This document shows, one piece after another, positions 8,827-19,024 of a DNA stretch of 64,000 bases (positions are counted from its first letter, which is position 1; each line of letters opens with the position of its first letter). A model generated the notes under the pieces. The model did no database searches. It saw nothing but the letters and a program-made list of their open reading frames with translations, and was not told the DNA's origin. Origin of the DNA: Pseudomonadota bacterium (GTDB lineage Bacteria; Pseudomonadota; Alphaproteobacteria; Rhizobiales; Xanthobacteraceae); NCBI GenBank assembly GCA_023422775.1, contig JAFAGM010000019.1:1-64000 (forward strand), in the 5' to 3' direction. Position numbers and translations under genes: made by a program.

Positions 8827-9255
8827 ATGGCTGAACTCACCCTCGACGTTGCCCGCAAGATCCTCGACGCTGCGCTTGCGAAAGGCGTCGAGAAGAAACT
8901 GAAGCCGCTGGTCATCACCATTCTGGACGCCCGCGGCTGCGTGAAGGTCACGGCGGCACAGGACGGCACCAGCCTGATGCGGGCCGAGATCGCGCACGGA
9001 AAAGCCTATGGCGCGCTCGCCCTGGGCATGGGGTCGCGGGCGCTATTCCAGCGCGCGCAGGAGCAGGCCTATTTCGTCAGTGCGGTGAATACGATGGCAC
9101 AGGGCCGCCTGGTGCCAGTACCGGGCGGCGTGCTGATCCAGGGTGACGGCGGCCTGCTCGGCGCGGTCGGCGTAAGCGGCGACACGTCGGACAATGACGA
9201 GATCTGCGCCGTCGCCGGCATCGAAGCCGCCGGATTGAGGGCGAGCGTGGGGTAA
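8827..9255 (+). CDS. GlcG/HbpS-like protein (DUF336)
   Basis: A 142-residue single-domain protein of the GlcG/HbpS family. The N-terminus LTLDVARKILDAALAKG, the central GKAYGALALGMGSRAL and the Gly-rich C-terminal part PVPGGVLIQGDGGLLGAVGV are the usual marks. Members bind heme or cofactors, or are accessory to glycolate and propanediol use; no enzyme activity can be assigned. There is no signal peptide from the ATG at 8827, which has AAGGAAA upstream. The gene is transcribed away from the aminotransferase, and its stop abuts the stop of the next, convergent gene with no spacing. Confidence 0.88.
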   Translation: MAELTLDVARKILDAALAKGVEKKLKPLVITILDARGCVKVTAAQDGTSLMRAEIAHGKAYGALALGMGSRALFQRAQEQAYFVSAVNTMAQGRLVPVPGGVLIQGDGGLLGAVGVSGDTSDNDEICAVAGIEAAGLRASVG

Positions 9256-10038
9256 TCAGCGCCCCGTCCACGAGGGCTTGCGCTTCTCGCCGAAGGCCTT
9301 GAGGCCCTCCCTGGCGTCTTCGGTCATTGCCAGCAGCGCGATCTGGCTCTCGGTATAGGCGATGCTCTCGTCGAACGACATCGAGGCGATTGCCCGCATC
9401 GCGTATTTGCCGCGTCGGATCGCGGTCGGCGACTTGTCGACGAGGCGGCCGACCAGCCAATCGACCTTGGCGTCGAGTTCGGCAGCCGGCACGACGTAGT
9501 TGAGAAGCCCGGCCGCCTGCGCGGTGTGGGCGTCGAACGGCTCGCCGGTCAGCGACCACTCGCTGACGAGGCGCCTTGGCGCGATCGACTGCAGCAGGCT
9601 GAGGACCTGCATCGGGAACACCCCGACCTTCACCTCGGGCAGTCCAAAGATGACATGCTCGGCGGCGACCGCCATGTCAGTCATGCACAATAGGCCCATG
9701 CCGCCGGCCATGCAGACGCCCCCTACCCGCGCGATCGCCGGCTTGGTGGCGTCCTGCGACAGCCGCAGCAGATCGGCGTAGTCGACGTTGGGTTTGGAAA
9801 AATCCATCGCGAACGCAGCACCGCTGTTCTGCAGGTCGGCGCCGGCGCAGAACGCCTTGTCGCCCGCGCCCGTCAGCACGATGACGCGGACGTCCTTGTC
9901 GTCATGGGCTTCGCGGTAGCCCTGGGTGATCCCAGCGACCACGTCGGCATTGATGGCGTTGCGCTTGTCCGGCCGGTTGATGGTGATCCAGAATGCCTGC
10001 CCACGCTTTTCGCGTATCACGCTGCTCGTATCGGTCAT
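9256..10038 (-). CDS. Enoyl-CoA hydratase/isomerase family protein
   Basis: A 260-residue crotonase-fold protein. NRPDKRNAINADVV and FCAGADLQNSG form the CoA and oxyanion region, and GGVCMAGGMGLLCMTDMAVA the second oxyanion loop. FGLPEVKVGVFPMQVLSLL carries a Glu at the place of the usual catalytic Glu. The C-terminus KRKPSWTGR is typical. The ATG at 10038 is preceded by GGGTGGA; seven further upstream codons are open but lack a ribosome site. It lies 69 bp downstream of the molybdoenzyme gene on the same strand. Confidence 0.9.
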   Translation of the reverse strand: MTDTSSVIREKRGQAFWITINRPDKRNAINADVVAGITQGYREAHDDKDVRVIVLTGAGDKAFCAGADLQNSGAAFAMDFSKPNVDYADLLRLSQDATKPAIARVGGVCMAGGMGLLCMTDMAVAAEHVIFGLPEVKVGVFPMQVLSLLQSIAPRRLVSEWSLTGEPFDAHTAQAAGLLNYVVPAAELDAKVDWLVGRLVDKSPTAIRRGKYAMRAIASMSFDESIAYTESQIALLAMTEDAREGLKAFGEKRKPSWTGR

Positions 10039-10107
10039 TGTCGTCCACCCGTTTGCCAAATGCTGGTCAGCATTTGCGGCAGGATGACCGTGGACTGCAA
10101 GTGCGGT

Positions 10108-12216
10108 CTAGCTCTTGCGCGCAGTCGCTGGCGCCGCCTTTTTCACCCAGACCTTGTTGTCATGGAACGCCGCGCCGCCCACGGGAGCGACGGTTTCGGC
10201 CCCGGTCAGCATGTTGATGCCGCGGCCGCCGATATGGGACTTGTTCGGATGAATGGATTCGGCGATCAGGACGCCACGGCGGACGCCGTCAAACAATTTC
10301 GCGGTCAGCGTGGTTTCGCCACGCGTATTGCCCAGCGTCACCGCGTCGCCATCAGCGATCGAAAGGCTTGCTGCGTCCTCGGGGTGTATCATCACCGTCG
10401 GCGTGCCCTCGCGCGCCTGCGAGCCCGGCGTCTCGTTGAAGCTGGTGTTGAGGTAGCTGCGCGATGGCGACGTGGCGAGGCGGAACGGGTGCTGCTCATC
10501 CGCCTCCTCGATGATGGTCCAGTGGTCCGGCAACGATGGCATCTGCGCCCACGGGCCCAAGCCCGGATTTCCGGAAGGCGGATTGGCCCAGTCGGCCTTG
10601 AAGTGGAACTTCTTGTCGGCGTGCGCGAAGCCGTCGAGATAGTGCGAGGTGCGGAAATCCGGCTGGATATCCCGCCACAAATCCGCTTCGAGGGTTTCGA
10701 TATCGCCGTGACCGCTCTTCTTCAGCGTCGCATCGATCAGTTCGCGCGGCGTCATCTCGAATGCGGGATGCACGGCGTTGAGGCGGCGGCCGAGGCCCTG
10801 CAGCACCTGATGGTTGGAACGGCACTCGCCCGGCGGATCGACCAGCTTGGGCCCGACCGAAATATGCTGGTGGCCGCCGCCGTAATAGAGATCGTCATGC
10901 TCCATGAACATAGTGGCCGGGAGCACGATGTCGGCCATCGCAGCAGTCTCGGTCATGAACTGCTCATGCACCACCATGAACAGGTCTTCGCGGGCAAAGC
11001 CCTTTCGCACCAGTGCCTGTTCCGGTGCCACCGTCACCGGGTTGGTATTCTGGATCAGCATCGCCTTGACCGGCGGTCCGCCTTTCAACGCTTCCGCGTC
11101 GCCGGTCAGGATGCGCCCGATCCGGGACTGGTCGAGCCAGCGGGTCGTGCGGTCGATCGCGTCATGCCCTTCAATGATGGATTCGTCGAACTTCCAGATC
11201 GACGCATTGTTGAAGAAGGCGCCGCCACCTTCGTATTGCCAGGCGCCAGTCACCGCCGGGATGCACAGCGCGGCATGCATCTGCGCCGCTCCATTGCGGC
11301 TGCGGGTAAAGCCGTAGCCGAGGCGAAAGAACGAACGCTTGGTCTGACCGACAACGCGCGCGAATGCCTCGATTTCTTCGACCGGCACGCCCGAGATTTT
11401 TGAGGCCCATTCCGGCGTGCGGGTCGCGAGATGCGCCTCGAGTTCGTTGGGGCAATCGGTGTAGCGGTCCATATAGGCGCGATCCGCGTAACCCTCGCGG
11501 AACAGCACGTTCATGACGCCGCAAGCGAAGGCGCCATCGGTGCCGGGCCGGAGCAGTATCCTGATATCGGCCTGCTTCATCGTGTCGTTGTTATAGACGT
11601 CGACCGCCGCGATCTTCGCGCCGCGCTCCTTGCGGGCGCGCGATGCGTGGGTCATCACGTTGACTTGGGTATTCACCGGATTGGTGCCCCAGATCACGAC
11701 GAGATCGGAAACCCCCATCTCGCGCGGGTCGACGCCAGCGATCTTGCCGGTGCCGATAGAAAATCCGACACGTGCGATCGTCGCGCAAATGGTGCCGTAG
11801 AATCGAGAATATTTCTTCACATGCGCGAGTCGATTGATGCCGTCGCGCATCACGAGGCCCATGGTGCCGGCGTAATAATAAGGCCAGACGGACTGGGCAC
11901 CGAACTCGCGCTCGGCCTCGTCGAAGCGCGCGGCGGTTTCGTCCAGCGCCTCGTCCCAGGAAATTCGTGCAAACTGACCGGAGCCCTTTGGTCCGGTGCG
12001 GCGCATCGGATGCAGCAGCCGGTCAGGATGATGAATGCGCTCGGCATATCGCGCGACCTTGGCGCAGACGACGCCGGCCGTGTAGGTCTGCAGCTTGGAG
12101 CCGCGTACCCGGCCGATCGAGCGGCCCTCGATCACCTCGATGTCTAGCGCGCAGGCCGACGGGCAATCGTGCGGACAGGTGGAGTGGCGAATATCGACCT
12201 TGGCGTGCTGGTTCAT
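10108..12216 (-). CDS. Molybdopterin-dependent oxidoreductase, DMSO reductase superfamily
   Basis: A 702-residue catalytic subunit. The N-terminus holds a 4Fe-4S site with Cys14, Cys18, Cys22 (STCPHDCPSACALDIE) and Cys51 (GVVCAKV). Molybdopterin-binding blocks follow: SDLVVIWGTNPVNTQVN, LIQNTNPVTVAPEQALV and ADIVLPATMFMEHDDLYY. The C-terminal beta-barrel (MopB-type) has IHPEDAASLSIADGDAVTL. No twin-arginine signal is present, so the enzyme is probably cytoplasmic. No iron-sulfur or membrane subunit is encoded next to it. The substrate is unknown; relatives act on formate, thiosulfate or organic substrates. Confidence 0.9.
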   Translation of the reverse strand: MNQHAKVDIRHSTCPHDCPSACALDIEVIEGRSIGRVRGSKLQTYTAGVVCAKVARYAERIHHPDRLLHPMRRTGPKGSGQFARISWDEALDETAARFDEAEREFGAQSVWPYYYAGTMGLVMRDGINRLAHVKKYSRFYGTICATIARVGFSIGTGKIAGVDPREMGVSDLVVIWGTNPVNTQVNVMTHASRARKERGAKIAAVDVYNNDTMKQADIRILLRPGTDGAFACGVMNVLFREGYADRAYMDRYTDCPNELEAHLATRTPEWASKISGVPVEEIEAFARVVGQTKRSFFRLGYGFTRSRNGAAQMHAALCIPAVTGAWQYEGGGAFFNNASIWKFDESIIEGHDAIDRTTRWLDQSRIGRILTGDAEALKGGPPVKAMLIQNTNPVTVAPEQALVRKGFAREDLFMVVHEQFMTETAAMADIVLPATMFMEHDDLYYGGGHQHISVGPKLVDPPGECRSNHQVLQGLGRRLNAVHPAFEMTPRELIDATLKKSGHGDIETLEADLWRDIQPDFRTSHYLDGFAHADKKFHFKADWANPPSGNPGLGPWAQMPSLPDHWTIIEEADEQHPFRLATSPSRSYLNTSFNETPGSQAREGTPTVMIHPEDAASLSIADGDAVTLGNTRGETTLTAKLFDGVRRGVLIAESIHPNKSHIGGRGINMLTGAETVAPVGGAAFHDNKVWVKKAAPATARKS

Positions 12217-12301
12217 GGATCCCTAGGTAACATCAAATGCCATGATCGCCGAGAGGCTTTCTCGGCAAGTATACCCGCAAAAGCTGCACTTTAGCCATGC
12301 A

Positions 12302-12494
12302 TCAGCCGCCCAAATAGGCACCGCCATTGGCGTGGATCGCCTGCCCATTGATGTAGCGCGGCCCGGCCGCACAGGAATCGCACAGTCGCCGCGACGTCTT
12401 CCGGCCGGCCACGATTGCCGATGATGGTCTGGTGGGTGAGATGATCACGCAGTTCGGGACTAGCGGTCCGCGCGCGGATGGCTAGACTTGGCAC
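12302..12494 (-). pseudogene. 3' remnant of a short-chain dehydrogenase/reductase, frameshifted
   Basis: On the minus strand the segment reads RGRPEDVAATVRFLC, then after a frameshift GPRYINGQAIHANGGAYLGG and a stop at 12302-12304. That is the standard C-terminus of an SDR (Gly-rich, ING, NGG). The catalytic and NAD-binding parts are absent: only about 65 codons remain before the next gene. The shift falls near the run reading TTCCTGTGCGG on the minus strand. It is a decayed fragment with no expected function. Confidence 0.85.
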
Positions 12495-12535
12495 GAGGCC
12501 AACTAACAGGCAGCATATAGCACAGGGAGGTTGAT

Positions 12536-13516
<981 letters not shown>

Positions 13517-13544
13517 GAGGCCGCAAGAGAAGGGCTCGCCCGCG

Positions 13545-14015
13545 ATGCTTAACATTCGATTCCGCCTTAACGGCACCGAGACGGAAGTTGACGCCGATCC
13601 CGATCGGTCGCTGCTGGATATTCTGCGGAGCCAGTTCGGCATCACCGGCGCGCATTTCGGCTGCGGCGCCGGCGAGTGTGGCGCCTGCAATGTCATCCTC
13701 GGCGATCGCGCGGTATCCGCCTGCGATACACCGCTCTGGTCCGTTGCGGACAAGGATGTCACCACCGTCGAGGGGCTGGGGACGAGCGAGCGTCCCCACC
13801 CGCTGCAGCGCGCCTTCATTGCCGAGCAGGCGCTGCAATGCGGCTATTGTGTTTCGGGCATCCTCATGAGTGCTGCGGCGCTGTTGCAACGAAATCCGTC
13901 GCCGACAAGCCGCGAAGTGAAGGAAGCGCTCGACCGCAACCTTTGCCGGTGCGGTTCGCATAATCGCATGGTGCGGGCGGTGCTCCGCGCGGCGGAAGAA
14001 ATGTCGGCGCGATGA
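13545..14015 (+). CDS. 2Fe-2S subunit of a xanthine-dehydrogenase-type hydroxylase
   Basis: A 156-residue electron-transfer subunit. The N-terminal ferredoxin-type cluster is in HFGCGAGECGACNVILGD with a further Cys in VSACDTP; the C-terminal four-helix cluster is in LQCGYCVSGILM and NLCRCGSHNRM. It passes electrons from the molybdenum subunit encoded next, with which it overlaps by 4 bp (ATGA). Closest in type to the small subunits of isoquinoline 1-oxidoreductase and nicotinate dehydrogenase. There is no FAD subunit nearby, so the electron acceptor is probably a cytochrome or quinone. Confidence 0.93.
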   Translation: MLNIRFRLNGTETEVDADPDRSLLDILRSQFGITGAHFGCGAGECGACNVILGDRAVSACDTPLWSVADKDVTTVEGLGTSERPHPLQRAFIAEQALQCGYCVSGILMSAAALLQRNPSPTSREVKEALDRNLCRCGSHNRMVRAVLRAAEEMSAR

Positions 14016-16150
14016 ACCAGCAGACAACGGCTCCGTCTCCGACCAAATTGCCGGTGAGCCTCGCGGCGAATCCGAAATTGTCGTCCTGGCTGAAATTTTC
14101 GGGTACCGGACAGGTAACCGTCTCGCCGGGAAAGGTGGAGATCGGGCAAGGCATCGTGACGGCGCTGGCGCAGATCGCAGCCGACGAACTCGATATCGAC
14201 CTGTCGCGCGTACAGATGGTACGGGCATCGACCGCGATCAGCCCCAATGAAGGCGTGACTTCGGGCAGCCTCTCGATCCAGCAATCGGGCCGTGCGCTGC
14301 GCCACGCCTGCGCCGAGGTGCGCCGGATATTCCTTTATCAGGCGGCGAAAAGGCTGGGCGTCGATATCGGTACGCTCGACGTCGAGGACGGCACGATTTT
14401 TGGCCCCGGCAACGTCAGAACCAGCTATTGGGAGCTTGCCGAGGAAGTTTCGCTCGATCGCGACGCCACGCCGGACGCGCGGCCGAAGGCAGCGACGCAA
14501 CGCGCGCTGGCCGGCAATTCGGTCCAGCGGCTCGACATTCCCGACAAGGTCTTTGCCCGATCGCGATTCATCCACGATCAGGCGTTATCGGGAATGCTGC
14601 ACGGCCGCGTGCTGCGTCCGGAAAATGCGCGCGCAAAGCTCATGGAACTGAACGAGGATGGCGCCTGTGCAGTAGCCGGTCTCGTCGCTGTCGTACGCGA
14701 CGGCAGTTTTGCAGGCGTCGTTAGCGACACCGAGCATGGCGCGGAACTGGCCCTTCAGGCGTTGCGCAAGGGTGCAAGGTGGTCCGACGGCGAGGCGCTT
14801 CCCGACGAAAGCGACCTGGCCTCATTTCTGAAGGCCGAGCCGTCGGAATCGACGGTCATCGACGAGAGGACGGCCGCATCGCCCGGCGTGGCGGTGCGCA
14901 CGATCCGGCGGCAATACACCCGGCCCTACATTGCCCACGCTTCGATCGCCCCGTCCTGTGCGATGGCGCAATGGAACGGCGACCACGTCCATGTCTGGAC
15001 CCACAGCCAGGGCGTCTATCTCCTTCGCGCCGATCTGGCGCTGGTTCTCAAGCTGCCGGCCGGGAACGTCACGGTCGAACACATGGAAGGCGCCGGCTGC
15101 TACGGGCACAATTCCGCCGACGACGTCGCACTCGATGCCGTGCTTCTCGCCAAAGCTGCCGGTGGCCGGCCGGTGCGGGTTCAATGGTCGCGCCAGGGCG
15201 AGATGTCGGATGCGCCGTTCGGGGCGGCGATGGCGATCGAGATCGAGGCGAACCTGGATGCGCAGGGCGAGATCGTCGACTGGCGGCACGATGTCTGGAG
15301 CAACGGCCACGTGGCGCGGCCGGGACGCGCGGCGCTGCCCGCCCTGCTGGCAGGATTCGAACTGGCAGAACCGTTTCCGCGCATGGTCTCGACTAATCCA
15401 CCGCAGGCAAACGGCGGCGGCAGCGATCGCAACTCGGTCCCGCTCTATGATTTTCCTTCCTGGCGGATCGAATGCCATCGCCTGACGACCATGCCGATCC
15501 GCACCTCTGCACTGCGGACGCTCGGCGGACAGGGCAACGTGTTCGCCATCGAATCCTTTCTCGACGAACTTGCCGCCGAGCGCGGCGAAGATCCGGTCGC
15601 ATTACGGCTGCGCCACCTGCGGGATGAACGGGCCAGGGACGTCATCCGTGCTGCGGCCAGGCGCGCCGGTTGGAAACCGAAGAAGCAGGCCAACATCGGA
15701 CACGGCGTCGGCTTTGCCCGCTACAAGAACACCGGCGCCTATTGCGCTGCCATCGCCGAGATCGAGAGCGCCGAGGACATCCGCGTTCGAAAGCTGACGC
15801 TCGCGGTCGATGTCGGCGAGGCCATCAATCCGGACGGCGTCGTCAACCAGATCGAAGGCGGCGCCATCCAGGCGACGAGCTGGGTGCTGAAGGAACGCGT
15901 CCGCTTCGACCGGCAGCGCATCACCAGCACCAGCTGGACCGAGTATCCGATCCTGCGTTTCAGCGAGGTGCCCGATGTCGAGGTCGAGGTGATCCAGCGG
16001 CCGGAGGTGGACCCGGTCGGCGCCGGCGAAGCCGCCCACGGCCCGGTGACAGCCGCCATCGCCAATGCGGTGTTCGATGCACTCGGCGTGCGCGTGCGCC
16101 ATCTGCCGATCACGCGCGACGCAATCATTGCCGCCATGGAACAGACTTGA
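14012..16150 (+). CDS. Molybdenum subunit of a xanthine-dehydrogenase-type hydroxylase (nicotinate/isoquinoline dehydrogenase-like)
   Basis: A 712-residue molybdopterin-binding subunit. Early blocks are GTGQVTVSPGKVEIGQGIVT and NEGVTSGSLSIQQSG, resembling NicB and IorB. The C-terminal GAGEAAHGPVTAAIANAVFD holds the Glu that is the catalytic base in the family. The cytochrome c domains found in some NicB proteins are absent. No twin-arginine signal is seen, so it is probably cytoplasmic. It likely hydroxylates an N-heteroaromatic ring or an aldehyde; which one is unknown. Translation is coupled to the small subunit and to the following ModA-like gene (TGATG). Confidence 0.9.
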   Translation: MNQQTTAPSPTKLPVSLAANPKLSSWLKFSGTGQVTVSPGKVEIGQGIVTALAQIAADELDIDLSRVQMVRASTAISPNEGVTSGSLSIQQSGRALRHACAEVRRIFLYQAAKRLGVDIGTLDVEDGTIFGPGNVRTSYWELAEEVSLDRDATPDARPKAATQRALAGNSVQRLDIPDKVFARSRFIHDQALSGMLHGRVLRPENARAKLMELNEDGACAVAGLVAVVRDGSFAGVVSDTEHGAELALQALRKGARWSDGEALPDESDLASFLKAEPSESTVIDERTAASPGVAVRTIRRQYTRPYIAHASIAPSCAMAQWNGDHVHVWTHSQGVYLLRADLALVLKLPAGNVTVEHMEGAGCYGHNSADDVALDAVLLAKAAGGRPVRVQWSRQGEMSDAPFGAAMAIEIEANLDAQGEIVDWRHDVWSNGHVARPGRAALPALLAGFELAEPFPRMVSTNPPQANGGGSDRNSVPLYDFPSWRIECHRLTTMPIRTSALRTLGGQGNVFAIESFLDELAAERGEDPVALRLRHLRDERARDVIRAAARRAGWKPKKQANIGHGVGFARYKNTGAYCAAIAEIESAEDIRVRKLTLAVDVGEAINPDGVVNQIEGGAIQATSWVLKERVRFDRQRITSTSWTEYPILRFSEVPDVEVEVIQRPEVDPVGAGEAAHGPVTAAIANAVFDALGVRVRHLPITRDAIIAAMEQT

Positions 16151-16857
16151 TGAGCCGCCTTAATATTCTCAGCGGCGGCGCAGCGCAGGGCCTGGTCGGA
16201 AGCCTTTCGTCGGCCTTCAAGGCCCAAACCGGATTCGATATCGCCGGTGAATTCGGTGCGGTCGGCATCATGGCCGAAAAACTGCGCGGCGGCATGCCGG
16301 CTGACTTGATCATCCTGACCTCGGCGCTGGTTGCCAAACTCTCCGAGGAGAAACTGGTTGTTGCAGCTTCGATGGCGGATGTCGGTCTGGTCGAGACCGC
16401 CCTCGCCGTCCGCACCGGCGACGCACCGGTAACGGCAAGCGACGCCGCAGGCCTGCGAGACGCGCTGCTGGCGTCGGACGCGATCTTCGTGCCGGACACG
16501 AAGGCCTCCACGGCCGGAATTCATGTCGCTGATGTCCTGAGTCGGCTCGGCATCGCCGCCGACATCGCTGGCCGCCTCAAAATTTTTCCAAATGGCGCGA
16601 CCGCGATGCGCGAGCTCGCGGCATCCGGAGCGCGGCATCCGATCGGTTGCACGCAATCGACTGAGATCATCGGCACGAAGGGCGTGACTTTGTCAGGCTC
16701 CCTGCCGCCGGGGTGCGAACTCGCAACCATGTACACGGCGGGGATCACGGCGCGGGCTGCTCACGCCGCAGAAGCGCAGATCCTGATCGACCTGCTAACC
16801 GGCGTCGATAAAAGCGAACAGCGCGAACGCGCCGGCTTCTTCAGCAAGAAGAATTAG
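16150..16857 (+). CDS. ModA-like substrate-binding-domain protein without signal peptide
   Basis: A 235-residue type II periplasmic-binding fold of the molybdate-binding kind: LNILSGGAAQGLVGSL at the start, GMPADLIILTSALVAKL, and IFPNGATAMRELAASGA. No signal peptide or lipobox precedes the domain, and the ATG overlaps the stop of the molybdenum subunit by one base, so export is unlikely. A cytosolic role in molybdate or cofactor supply to the neighbouring hydroxylase, or as a small-molecule sensor, is inference. No modB or modC is nearby. Confidence 0.8.
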   Translation: MSRLNILSGGAAQGLVGSLSSAFKAQTGFDIAGEFGAVGIMAEKLRGGMPADLIILTSALVAKLSEEKLVVAASMADVGLVETALAVRTGDAPVTASDAAGLRDALLASDAIFVPDTKASTAGIHVADVLSRLGIAADIAGRLKIFPNGATAMRELAASGARHPIGCTQSTEIIGTKGVTLSGSLPPGCELATMYTAGITARAAHAAEAQILIDLLTGVDKSEQRERAGFFSKKN

Positions 16858-17079
16858 CCGCCGACTTCAGCTTCATCGGCTCTGCCAACTGCTGCCGTCA
16901 GCGCATCCACATCAGCGTGACAGTCGGCACCGACCTGCTGCCGCCGTTGCTGCGACGCGCCGCCCTCTTCCTAAGCGAAATATTGATGGGCGTGACCTAC
17001 ATCCGCTGTCTGTCACTGGCCCTGCCGAGAATGTTCGGGTTCTAGAACAGACGCCAGAGCCACGGCGGGGAGATCTGGC

Positions 17080-17420
17080 GTGAAGATCGTTGACCTCAAC
17101 CAGGAGTTCTATCATCGCGCGCCGAGCTATCCAGGCCACCCTCCCGTCATGCATGGCGTCTGGTAGGCCCACGATCGCTGCCACCGAATGGCCGGCGAGG
17201 CAGGGCATCGTTCATTTCGGCATCGACGCGATGCGACGGGGGCCCGAGGGCCGCGTGAATGCCCTCGTGCACAGGGCCTGCCTCGACCTCGACATCACCC
17301 ACATCGAGAGCCTGTGCAAGAATTACCCGGCCGCGGCCAGTTTGCCTTATCAGCCTGCCGATGAGGTGGCGCGGCGGGACGGCATCGCCCATTCGCGCTG
17401 TGGCCGTGTTCGACTTGTGA
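17080..17420 (+). pseudogene. Broken cyclase-family (kynurenine-formamidase-like) gene
   Basis: From a GTG at 17080 with GGGGAG upstream, the first frame reads KIVDLNQEFYHRAPSYPGHP and stops at 17167-17169. A second frame gives GRVNALVHRACLDLDITHIE. A third gives MRWRGGTASPIRAVAVFDL from 17361 to the TGA at 17418-17420. These are the N- and C-terminal parts of a cyclase-family metal hydrolase, with the centre deleted and at least two frame changes. The 222 bp before it (16858-17079) and the 199 bp after it show no recognisable gene. Confidence 0.8.
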
Positions 17421-17619
17421 TGGAGGAGAAGCGCCGCTGAGCCGGTGCGACATCTTCGACGTGATCCGTCCGGCCGACCGCTCCGATCTTCCCTTCCGGC
17501 CTCGGCTCGTATAGACGCGCTTCAAAAGCTTGCCTAAACTCATCGCCAATGACGGCCGACATCAATCGGCACGCACAATCGGGCGGGAAGCACCCGTCGA
17601 CATCAGAGGGGAGGAATTC

Positions 17620-18927
17620 ATGATCCGTTCTTGGCGGGCTGACCGCACTGTCGTGGCTGCGTCTGTCGCAGCGATTTCGCTTGCACTGGTGGCGCCGACC
17701 TCGGCGCAAGAGACCTTCAAGCTCGGCATCGTCACCTTCCTGTCCGGGCCAGCGGCGGACAGTTTCGGCGTTCCCGCCCGCAATGGCGCGCAATTCGTCA
17801 TCGACCAGCTGAACAAAGGGGCAGCGCCCTCCCCCTACGAGAAGGTCGGCTTCGGTGGGATGAAGGTCGAGCCCGTCATTATTGACGAGAATGGCGGCGC
17901 CACCAAGCAGGTGCAGGAACTACGCAACCTGTACCAGCGCGACAATGTCGACGTCGTGCTCGGCTATATCGGCTCCGGCGACTGCCTCGCGGTCGCGCCG
18001 ATCGCCGAAGAATTGAAGAAGATGCTGGTGCTGATGGATTGCGGCACGCCGCGCATCTTCGAGGAATCCAAGTACAACTATGTGTTCCGCACAGCCGCCC
18101 ACGCGACGATGGATAATGTCGGCCTCATCAGGTACATGAAGGCCAAGAACATCAAGATGGAGACGCTGTCGGCGATCAACCAGGACTACGCCTGGGGTCA
18201 GGACAGCCGGGCCGATTTCGTCGCTGCAGCCCAACAACTCTATCCCAACGTCAAGGTTCAGACCGACCTGTTGCCCAAGTTCGGCGCGGGGCAATACGGC
18301 ACCGAAATCTCCGCGCTGGTGGGCGCCGGATCGGACGTGGTCTATTCGAGCCTGTGGGGCGGCGATCTGCAGGCCTTCATCCTGCAATCGGCTCCGCGCG
18401 GGCTGCCGAAGCGCAGCCAACTGGTATTCAGCGCCGCCGATCACGTCTTGCCGCCGCTCGGCGACAAGATGCCCGACGGCACCATCATCGGTGCACGCGG
18501 CGCATATGGCCTGATGTCGCAAAAGTCGCCGCTGAACGACTGGCTATTCAAGGGATATGAAGCCGCCAACGGCGTCTATCCAGTTCAGGCATCCTATCGC
18601 ATGACACAGGCGATCCTGGGGTTGAAGGCCGCGGTCGAGAAGGCCATGAGCAAGAACGGCGGCAAGAAGCCCTCCACAGATGAAATCGTCGCAGCCATGA
18701 CCGGATTGGAGTGGCAAACGCCCGGCGGCCTCATTCAGATGAAGCTTGCCGACGGCCACCAGGCGATCCAGCCGATCGCCTTCAGCCGGACAAAATACAA
18801 TCCGGACCTGAAGCGGGTCGATCTGGTGGATATCCAGTACTTCGCTGCCGAATGCGTCAATCCTCCTCCCGGCGTGAAGTCGCTCGACTGGATCAAGGGC
18901 GGCATGCAGGGCGCCAAGTGCAATTAG
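17620..18927 (+). CDS. Liv-type ABC transporter periplasmic binding protein
   Basis: A 435-residue class I periplasmic-binding protein of the branched-chain amino acid/amide family. A signal peptide ends in VAPTSAQE, and the mature protein starts FKLGIVTFLSGPAADSFGVP. LWGGDLQAFILQSAPRGL lies in the ligand cleft region of this subgroup. GAGGGGAGG lies before the ATG at 17620. It is the first gene of a complete five-gene importer. The ligand is not predictable; such receptors in catabolic clusters often bind aromatic acids or amides. Confidence 0.93.
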   Translation: MIRSWRADRTVVAASVAAISLALVAPTSAQETFKLGIVTFLSGPAADSFGVPARNGAQFVIDQLNKGAAPSPYEKVGFGGMKVEPVIIDENGGATKQVQELRNLYQRDNVDVVLGYIGSGDCLAVAPIAEELKKMLVLMDCGTPRIFEESKYNYVFRTAAHATMDNVGLIRYMKAKNIKMETLSAINQDYAWGQDSRADFVAAAQQLYPNVKVQTDLLPKFGAGQYGTEISALVGAGSDVVYSSLWGGDLQAFILQSAPRGLPKRSQLVFSAADHVLPPLGDKMPDGTIIGARGAYGLMSQKSPLNDWLFKGYEAANGVYPVQASYRMTQAILGLKAAVEKAMSKNGGKKPSTDEIVAAMTGLEWQTPGGLIQMKLADGHQAIQPIAFSRTKYNPDLKRVDLVDIQYFAAECVNPPPGVKSLDWIKGGMQGAKCN

Positions 18928-19024
18928 ACGGCGCCGGCGCTCGATGAGCCTGCGAGGGCGGCGCGTGCCTGAAGTTCGCGCTGCTTGATTCCTGCCCGCC
19001 AATGATACGCGTGACGCCAACGCC

